From contig NC_066855.1 in assembly GCF_001640805.2 (NCBI RefSeq), forward strand, positions 1,990,015-2,054,014: a DNA stretch of 64,000 nt, written 5' to 3'. Positions 49,901-60,600 of this stretch are shown here, in pieces. The notes beneath the pieces are model-generated. The model was not told where the DNA came from and did not search any database. It worked only from the letters and a program-made list of their open reading frames with translations. The stretch's first letter is position 1, and every line of letters starts with the position of its first letter. Both the position numbers and the translations under genes were made by a program. This DNA comes from Lates calcarifer (taxonomy: Eukaryota; Chordata; Actinopteri; Centropomidae).

Positions 49901-51616
49901 AAAGTGACATGTTCCCTTTGTCTCCTTGGAGACCTCTCTGCCATCAATATCAATCCATCCAATATATTCACTCCTATCCCAGTAACATGACTAATTATTC
50001 TGTTAAACTGATGGAACAGAGGAAGACTTTCTGTAGAACACTGTGCATTGTGACCCTACTAACAGGCATCAAAACACAGAAAAACAACTACTGTCAATTT
50101 TTCATTTAAACAGAACTGAGACAGTATAATGACACTAACTGGACAGATTACTATTACTCTATAGATATTCATGGTCATGAACTGGAATAACTTTTTATCT
50201 AGTGCCTACATCAGGTCAAAATTTCAAAACCGTCCGATGCTTTGGTTTACAACCAAATGCCTGCAAAAGCAATGACATTAGTCTTAGCTGTGCTTTGTGT
50301 TTGGTGCTAATCAGCAAATGTTGGCATGCCAAAACAAGGTGGTAACTAAGATGGTAAACATTGTACCTGCCAAACAACAGCCTGCCAACTATTATCTTAA
50401 AGCACCATTTACATAGGCTAAGCACAACCTCACCAAGTTGCTAGCATGGCTGTAGGCTCTTACTGCCTGTCTACAAAGGAGAGGTTTCAGCTGCACTTTT
50501 CACCCATATGTCTCATGTGCATCTGATATGAATAAAAAGGTTTGTGCACCCTGTGTTAGATGTTCTGCGATGCTCAGCTGGCTTCAGACCTCTCATTAAA
50601 TTTGATTACAATCAAAACATATGTGGTTATGACTTTGATTGCACTGTTACAAAAAAGGCTTATATCAGGCGATGGCCCACACAGTGTATTGTCATGGAAA
50701 CTCTACTTAATGAAACTTTTATTGAAACTCTCTCCTAGATTAGAAATTTAAGTGGACTGCCACAGACTAGTTAACTTGTGTGGCAGTGCTGGCAACTGGG
50801 AACTGTCCACTAACTTGTCTTGTCAATGCTTGGATGACACCAAATATTCTATCTTGATCCAATGCCAACAAATACCAGAGCAGATTCCAAAACCAAAACA
50901 GACACTTTTCATTGCTCTGAGAACTCTGAATGAACTTTGAGAGATAATAAAGCAGTAGCATAGCCTGTAAAAAAGCAGCCGACATACGACTGCAGTTTCC
51001 CTGAGAAAAACGCTCTGCTTTTGTAAAAGGCATCCATCAGTGTACTTTTTCCTGTGCTCTGTCAATCTCTTTTATTGCAGCTCTGTGTGTTTTTTCTCTC
51101 CCTTACTTCTGATGTGTCTGAACAAATTTGTGGTGCTGCAGCAATCACCCTTCCTGCAAACAGTGGGAAAAAAGACCAAATTTCTAGGTAAGGGTTTTGC
51201 TTCTGTTGGTGGTTGTTCTCTTCTATAAATTTTGATTGGAATAAAAGTGTGGTATGGTAGCAATCTAACAGTAACTGAAAACAGAAGGTGTGTTTTTGTG
51301 ATTATTATCGACCCTTCTAGGGTTGGGCAAAATGTTAAAATTTTCCAAATGAACAGTTGGGAATAACATATGTTAATGAATGATCAAGGTACACAACCAC
51401 ACATACAGTTTTTGGTCTCGTTCTCAAATGAGGTGTATCAACTGATTTTGCTTTTCAGCACCAATCAACTGGACAGTGACCACTAAAGAAAGATGGAAAT
51501 CGGTACAAGAATGTGCACAAAGTGGCACAACTCTGAATGCCTGTTCCTATTAGGACATGCTTTGAATTGCACTTTACAAGTTAAGTATTTACCATGCTGA
51601 ATTCTCAATATTCTCT

Positions 51617-51674
<58 letters not shown>

Positions 51675-54600
51675 TGTAGTATTATTTGGTATGTTTGGTA
51701 TCAAACTGTTACTAACGGGAGACAGTTTGAATATTTTAAATAAGTCATACACATTCCCTGTTGGTCTCAACTTTGAGCTTTTGGTTGAATCTATTAAACT
51801 GGACCCTCACCTTACTGCACATCATGAAAAATAAAATCTGCGCTTCAAGACATAAACAAACATACTAAGAACTGAAGAGAAAAACAGATTAAGCACAGCA
51901 GCATGCATAACATCATCTGGGTCTGTTTCCCATGGATCCTGGAGGCTGTAGTAAACATGAACACCAGATCTGGGCTGAGAATTTTATTTTGTCATTAGAG
52001 GTGAATTATTCTCCTGCAGCACTTCAGAAATGTTCATCTGCAGTATATTCCTTCCTGCCTGGCTGTCCATCTGTCTCTGTTTACCTCTGTATCGCTTTCT
52101 CTAACTGGGTTTTCATCTAGTTTAAATTTATAACTCACTATTCTGCAGATAGTAGTCATGTTCTCTCCATACATAGTGTACCTATTTCATCCCTGTCTGC
52201 CTCTTGAGCTTGTGATAACCTATGTGGCCTTTAAGAACCACCAAATAAAAGGTCTGGGTTTATTGCATCAGTCAGGGTGAAGGTGGCTGTCAGTGCTGAA
52301 AAAAAGAAAACACAGTTTGGGTTTGATGTCTCACTGTATGGTGAGGTGGCCTTGATCTTTGATAGAAAAACATCCAAGAGTGACACGCGTGTAAAACCGG
52401 GGGGGTGGGTGGGGGTGGCTGTTAATGATAAAAAACATAAACAAAAATGAGAGTATAAGAGGGCCTGTAATTAATTAATCTCACTTTTTCAATATCAATA
52501 TCCTTCCTTCCTGCAACTTCTAATTAGCATTTTATTGCATTAATCAACATTATATTGCACTGTACAAAAAAAACAATGTGAGGTTCTTTAAATGTCAAGC
52601 ACATGTCCGGTGTTTTCCTACTGTTCTGGTAATTGGAAATTGACTCGACAGAGCAGAAATTAGCAGTGTGTTATTAGCAGTAAACCGAATGTCATAGATT
52701 CCACCAGATGATATTGGTCATATTTTAGCTGATAATACATTGTTAATTAAAACTATAAACATGCATACAATGACAGTAGATAGATATCGACATGTTATGG
52801 ATAACAAAAACTTTATAAGCCCCTTTTATCATTTTAATAATAATCTGTAGTGACGAATCTATCTATTGAAAAGGCTTTGAGTTTCCTTGATTGCCCTTCA
52901 TCAGTGAGGATGCCCAGAAAATCATCATAATGACTTGGGTTTTCTCAAGGAGACTAATTATAATCTGAAACTGAGGAAGTTTCGGCTTCCTTCAAATAGT
53001 CTGAGACCATTTGCTGTGAACAGTTATATGAGAAAACAAGAGAGGAAAGTTTTTTTTAAAAATGAGAAAAGATTAGATCAATTATCCTCGCAGCAGGAAA
53101 AAGTTGGGATTCCATAGGCTTTTTCATGTCGGGCAACCTGCTGATTCAGAGGCTACCAAGAAACCTGCTGAGCTGGGGAACTATAAAGGCATGGAAAGAT
53201 TTCACAATGATTTCTTCAATTAATTAGCTGCTGCAGTTTCCATTCTCACCAAGCTTCTCGAGATTGACACACTCCAAAAGGAATAGGAGTACACTCAAGA
53301 AAGTACAGGGTAAGTATTCTGCCTCTTTTTAAATGTTTGTGTGCGACAGTGAAGTGAAATGAAGAAAGGACGAGAGAAAGGCAGAGGAAAATGAGCAACA
53401 TAAATAATACAGGAAGGGAGCTGTACAGCTGGTGAAACACTAAGCCCAGTCCCTGAAAGTCTTGAGTGTTTACCCCTCGCTCTACAGGGAACATCCATTT
53501 TTCTATCACCTTCATCAAAGCTTCCTCTTTCTGTCCTCTGTGGTTTAATAAAAAACAAGTCAGCATTAGTGTCCCTCATCAAAAATGATGTGGGGTGAAA
53601 CAAACTGACAGAAAATTCAGCAGCAGGAGAGAGAGATTAGAGGAGCAGACTTTTGGCCAGATGGCTGTCTGCTGTTTAATCTCAGATCAGGGTAAAAATT
53701 CTCTGATAACAACCCTCCAGAGAAAAACTACAACAAACATTTGTATTTTCAAAATAATGTATCTTATAAGTTTAATGTGTAAGATTAAGAAAATCCTTGT
53801 TATAGGCGATACCAGCATCTGTTAAGTGAACTGCAGTCAGCATCCAAACGTTTTTATAACAAGGTCCCTCTGTAAGAGCAGAGCCATGAACTGGAGGATG
53901 AAGGATACAACGATACTTCACTTCAATGGTGCAAATGTGTGTACGGTTAATCAAATTATGTAAGTAGCAACACTGTCCCTGATATGTCAGCCCTCACCCA
54001 CCCACTTTTTCTCCTCATTTCAAACAGCAAGTTGTGATTATACAGTAAAGACTTAAACTTGACTGGCCTACACTGTAACACAGTAATTACTCAATGATAG
54101 AAAAATGCCACTGCACCCATAGTGAAACTGTAATGGATCTGTACCTGTCAGAGACTACTTTATGGTGGGAAGTTGGTAACACTTTTGGAGCAACTGTGAA
54201 AAATATTCTTTTGATTATAAAAAGTACTCCTGCTGTGAGTGTGGTGAAAAAGGAGACGGAGCTGCTTGTTTGTTCACTGTATGATTACAGTAGGCATCTT
54301 TTCCTACTGTGGTTCTGATGTGAAATCCCATGACTTCTTGACTCTATAAAATCTATCCTCTTTTTTCCCTCTTTCTACATTGTTTTGTCAGCTCAGAAAA
54401 GCCCTGTAGGAGTAAACAGTCTTGTCTATTAGACTCACTGTGGAGAAAACAAGCCAAAAAACCATCTAATGCTGTAATATCTGAAAGAAACTAAGAACCC
54501 TACGGGAAGACTGGTATTGACTAGGCCCCACATACAATCCATACTCAATTAGATATAACCCCACATTTCCCTGCAGTAACATGACAAATGCATCTGACAC

Positions 54601-57600
54601 AGTGAACATGTAAAAAAAATTACAATTACAGTTCCCATGATCACATCAGTTCCTCCTGATCATATTTTTAGGGGTTTCAGTCATTTTCAACAACGACTGC
54701 CCCTGTCATGCAATTATCCTCAGTTCATCCTGAATTAGTGCTGTAACTGTTTAATGGCTCCCATTAACACCAGTTTGACGTCACTCATGTCATCTGTGTG
54801 GTGCCTCGTGCTCTTTTTGGTTTTCACCAATCTCCATTACATTTTTACATTATCCTGACCTGAGTGCAAACCCACCATCAAAGTCAGTACGTCGAATGAA
54901 ACACATAATTACTGATGCTGTGCAGAGACATGGTCTTTAGAAACAGTGCCGAGCTGCTGTAGGCACCTGTGCCAGTTCTGTGCTCACTGTCCTCTTTGTG
55001 TCCGTACTCCAGCTAAAGGAAAAAAGTTTAGGCACTAAAACTACCTCCCCTGCCACAAAAGAACATTGTCCACTGGACTGTTTCTGCATTAACCATCTGA
55101 AGTACCCCATCTACCCATACAGCCTTTTCCATTAAAGGAAAAATTAAAATTCTCATTATCTCCACTCTCTCAGGTCATTTAAAAACAAAGCCAGTGTGTG
55201 TCTGCAAGCAAGTTAGCGAGTGCAGTTATTTGGCTTTCTGCTGCATGAGCTGTTTGCACTAATTTTATGGTCATTTTTTTTGCCCTTTGCACAATGTTAA
55301 AGAACAAATCCCTTGGCGCCTCTGATATCTTGATGAAGGCTGACATTCATTTTATATTACTGTGCTTGGATTTACAAATTCATTATGCAAAGAACTATTC
55401 CTTTGTGCCATTTCAGGGAGGAGTTAGGATCAAACAAAAGCCGTCTTCCCTTCACCTTGTTGTTAAGATATTTACAGAAAATCTGATGCACAGAGGCATA
55501 TGATGTGGTTGGTAAAATGCATTAAGACTTCCCTCTGATCACAACTATAGCATTACCTCCTCCTCATTATAAAAGATAGGTCATGCAGTTGGTTGCAGCT
55601 TTTACCCAAAGGCCTGAAAAAAAATTCAGATAAAAAAAAAAGATTAATTAATAAAATAAGTTAGGTGGCACATGGGGAAACTGAGGTATGCAGGCTCTTC
55701 TGCACAGCATTTAGCTGCTTAGCATGAGTGGAGGAATTTAGATATAATCCCATTTGTCAGTCTATACAGTACATTCCAAAATTCAATCTGAAGTCCTAAA
55801 TAAACAGAACGCCATGAGGCACACTTTGATTCCTCCTAATGCTGACTGAATTATTTAGGACACCATGCATTAAGTATGAGGAGGAACTGGAAGAGTTTTG
55901 TGCATGCATGCCTGTGTGTGTGTGTGTGTGAATACATGCATCCTTGAGTGGGAACATGCTTACAAGGGACTTCTTGCCACTTCAAATACCTGGAACTGAA
56001 CTGCAGGAAGTAAAGCAGTGATCTATTAAACATTCTTCATGGCTTGTAGAGTCAGAGAAAAAGCCTGTATCTGTTACAGTTAGTCAGGAAGGCCAAATGT
56101 TCACGTCACTACAGGTTGACAGGTTGATTCAGTGTGGGTACGTTTTGAATGTGATTTTGAATATTTCATTCACACACTGATATCAGTAATAACTGCTAAA
56201 ACAAGATGTTAACATTGTATTTTAGAGGTTTTAAGCAGTCTGCTCAGTTATAACCAAGTCATAATATGGGACTGAAGTCATGCCAGGTCCACACTGAGGT
56301 CAGGTAGGGTCCCACTGCAGGTCTCAGATCTATGTATCAATAGTTCTGACCATGCACTGCACCATAAATATAGCAGGAGAGTGTGAACAGTGAAGACACG
56401 CATTGCTGTTCCTTTCCTCTGTGCTTATTGCTTATTAATTGGCTGCAAGTTAACTATTAACTACTTATGAAATGGCACATAAGTTGTGGTTTGTTAACAA
56501 TATTGTGGAACACATAACGAGAAGGGAAAGAAGGTTGTGGAGACAGTAGAAGACTGTTGGAGATATACCACAGTGAAGACAAGTAGAAACACTGAGCCAT
56601 GCCACATAAAAATTTGATATGAATGGGAGATGTTTTTTATTGTGACGTGCTTCGATGAATTTTCCCAGTAGAATGACCTTGTAACTACTGAATTATTTTA
56701 GAAGAAAAACATTTTCTGCTGGAGTTGTAGGAGCTTGTTTGAAATGTTAATTTACCCCAAGTTTGCAGCAAAACCAGTCAAGCATTACACAGCTTTGTGC
56801 AGCAGCCATAGACAAAGTCAGGCTTAAGGAACCTGGCTCCTGATAGAGTCAACCACATCCTAGATTTGGTCTAACAACTTAAAAAACTGCTCTATAATAA
56901 AGGACCAAATGGAAAAAAAACACTAAAATGATGCCCACATTATATCTAGAATAAATGGTAAAATTGATCATACAAAAGTAGCTAACATGCTTTTGATTTG
57001 ATTATCACTCTGTAGACTGCAAAATCAGCTGAAACAATGTTTTCTTATTTAGATTTTGCCTCTCACCTTATTTTTCATCTCCACCTTCTCATGTCACCCA
57101 CAGACGGCTGCTGGAAAATGTGTATGTATGGTCTGAGATGTGCATGAAAATGCATGGCACATGCACATAATCTACACATCCAACCACAGGTGTAATGCTT
57201 ATCATCTATGATAATGAATTAACTACTCAACACCTCAATCTGTAAGGTGCATAAACATTTTAAATTAACTATAAACTGGAATAAACAGGTTTGATCCCTT
57301 TTGAGTACGATGAGCTTGAAAATGTAATTATCAAATGACTCAGAATCCATTCCATCCAATTTCATTTCTGCCTCACCTCAGGAATGAATCTTTGTTTCTT
57401 TTAATGGAAGTAAAAAAAAAAAAAAGTTTTCTAGTCTCTGTGTTCCATCGATTGCGCTGAACCACTTTAGAGAGTTGGAGCTTCTTAGAGCTCTTTTCTA
57501 AGAACAGAAAATCAATTCATACTTTTGAACAGATGCCTGTCTTAGCAGTGAAAGACAATTTAACATCCTATTTAAGAGATTAGAATGAAGTAAGAAATGG

Positions 57601-60600
57601 CAATACGCACCATCCACATTCATATACCACACATCTGAGGAGCCTGATAGAATGGTTTGTTTATCTTCTGTGATGGCTGAAAAGTAACTGCTGTTTCACA
57701 GAGTGGACTTTGAAAGCAAGAGGCCACTTGAAAGAAAAAAAAAAGATTTTTATTCAAATGAAGCTGAAGACAAGAGGAGACAGTCCCCAACTTAATCAAG
57801 TACCCTCAGATTGAAAAGAGAGACCAACACCGATCATCTTGAATAATTCAGACAGAAAAATCCTTCAAAATATTACAGAAAACTGAAGGACACTGGAAGG
57901 TGTAGAGAAGAAAAAGAGTGTGTGGGTTCATGTTACTGATGTTGTAGGACTTCATTACTGATTCTGGAGGAGTTTTTATAAGAAGTATTTAATAAGATGT
58001 AATGTGTCTGATGCACAAAATCTTGCAAGGTCAGTTTTAAGCTTGGAGAATATCCACTGAGCTGTGACTGACCCAATGTATAGTGTATAGATACAGTAAG
58101 TGCCCGTTGAATTTTAAAACTGGGTGCTGACATCAACAGACTGTGCATACGTGTGTGAGAATACTAAATTCCTTCACACCCCACCTATCTCCTGTACCAA
58201 GCCTATTCTAGTACAACCATGGATTAAGTTTAACTCCAATACAAAAATGCATGCATATCTTAGGTCCAATTCAGAGCAATTACAGCATTCTGCAATGAGC
58301 AGCGCTCAGTATGATGCAATTTCATCCTTACACATTTCTCTTTTCCTCCCCACAGGGTGAAGTAGTGAGAATTCAGCCTCCAGGTTAAGGACAGTGTGAG
58401 CCCTCAGGCTATAATCAGCTGCTCTTCTGTGGTCGTTGTTGTGCTGCACAGAAATACAGGGACTTTGACACCGATGCTGATGAGCCGTGACTGAAATACA
58501 TGTACTGTTTTCAGTCATTTTGATTTGCCTTCTGAGAAACATGTATTAGAATATGCTGCATGAGCAGATGTGGGGATATCAGCTGGCTTAGGGTTAGAGT
58601 CGTAGTCGAGGGGGAACCTCTCAGTAAGCTTCCCTTGAGCAAAGCAGTTGACAGGCTAAAACCTGCCCTCAAACACTGGCATCTCATTTGTGGCGTAGCA
58701 ACCGTAACTTGGCGAGGCATTTCAGTCAAACTGTGGATGTTTAAGCAATGCTCATGTGACTGTAGAGACACATATAACCAGTCTGGATGATGGTTTCTTT
58801 TTCTTTCTACAAAACCAAAATTACAAGAGCAAAAGTGCAAAAAATAGTTTGTATACTGAGTTTATCTGCTCTAACATAAGCTACAAACATCAGCATGACC
58901 AGCTAACTACCTTACTGCCTACAGTGGTAACTCAACCTCTTCCTAGACCAGCAGCATTTCATATGTCAATATTCTTTCAGGTTACAGATTATGTTTCAAA
59001 AAAGCCCTGTTTATGTTTACATATCCCGTCCACTGTGTACAGGCTGGTCATAGATACTAATATGAGCTACTATTAGCTTCAACCGGCCGCAGCCAAAAAA
59101 ATCTGGAAGCAAAAGAAAGCCAACAAAATCAACACACACTGGCTAGAAATGAGAAGCCTGTTTTTGACTGCACCCATTTTATTGTTTATTTTCTTCTTTA
59201 CTGTATTACCTTGCACTTGGCAGTGGTAGGGAAATTAAGCCTTTCTTAGATAAATTATTCACTCTTTTTGATGTATAAAACTGCATAATAGACCAAGCTG
59301 CTCAAGCTATTCTGTGCGTACAGCAGATTGAATATGCTGCACTCTGAATGGAAAACATGCAGTGACTTACAACTTAATGTGAGCCCCAAAGGTTGATGGA
59401 ATCAAACACATCGTATTTATACAAATAAAAATGCTCTTTTCTGTTAACTGTGTTGGGTCGACTCACTGAAATGAATCTTATTAGAACAATGTCATATTGT
59501 CTGTCCATGAACATGCTTCTCATTTCTTTTTTTTTTCCAGTGCACAGACTTGAAGTTCCTCCAGTTTTAGTTGATAGCGGTTGTCAAGGTTTTTTTCTCC
59601 CTTTCTTCTCATTTGAACACCTCCAGCTGCTAACTATGATATTCACCTTAAAATAACATCAAGACAACTCACAACCTTTTGCAGCACTTTCTTCAGATCT
59701 AACATTCATTAGCTCTACCTGACGCCAGTGATCAGCCTGGCATTTAAAACTGTGAAAAAAATGTCATTATTATCATTAAAGCTATAAAATCTCTGGGAGG
59801 TCACTGTGACAATACTGGAGAAGAAGAGGAGGAATGAGTCAGATAAAATGACTCAGATGTGCATTCACAGACACACAGGAATTAACAAGCCAATAAAAAA
59901 CAAAGCAAAAAAAAAAACACCTCAATCTTCCAGCTATTTTGATTAATTAGAAATGCTCAGGTTGCTAACAGTCACTTTAGTCTGCATGAATTAATTTAGC
60001 AAAAAGCCTTCCCAACAGACAGCCTGACATGTCAGCAGGAAAAGCACAGAGAGTTAATAAGATTAATAATGGCTGGATTCAATTCAGGTGTGCAGAGTCC
60101 TGCTTTTGTGCACAGGGGCTCACTGAAGTCACTTCCTGCACACTTGATTGGAATCGAACCCACCTGTGCTTCTCCTGCTGTGACAAATCAAAATATCTGC
60201 TGCCAAAAGGGTCTATTACTTCGCATAATTAGAGACAACACAGCTCAAAAAAACTGATTGTTATTCAGCCACTGATGACGACTCAGACGACTAAGACACA
60301 CATCTGAGGAGATGCCAACTGACGGAGTTTGTGAGCGCTGCTGGCAGGCAAGTCAGATGTGGTGCTAAGTTTGTGTTAGGCTGAGAATACCCCAGAGAGG
60401 TAAATTATGTTGTTGTTTGTTTTGGGCTTGATAACAAGAAGGAATCCCAACATTCTCAAGTTTTTGCTGGTAAAAAAAGTATCATACTTCAGGTTTCCTA
60501 TGCACTGAATATCATGTCCTGTTGTAAGTCAGACCTGACCCCTCCAGACAGGGAAGGAAAATGAACTCTGGTGTTCTCCATCCACACCTTTAGCAACTGT

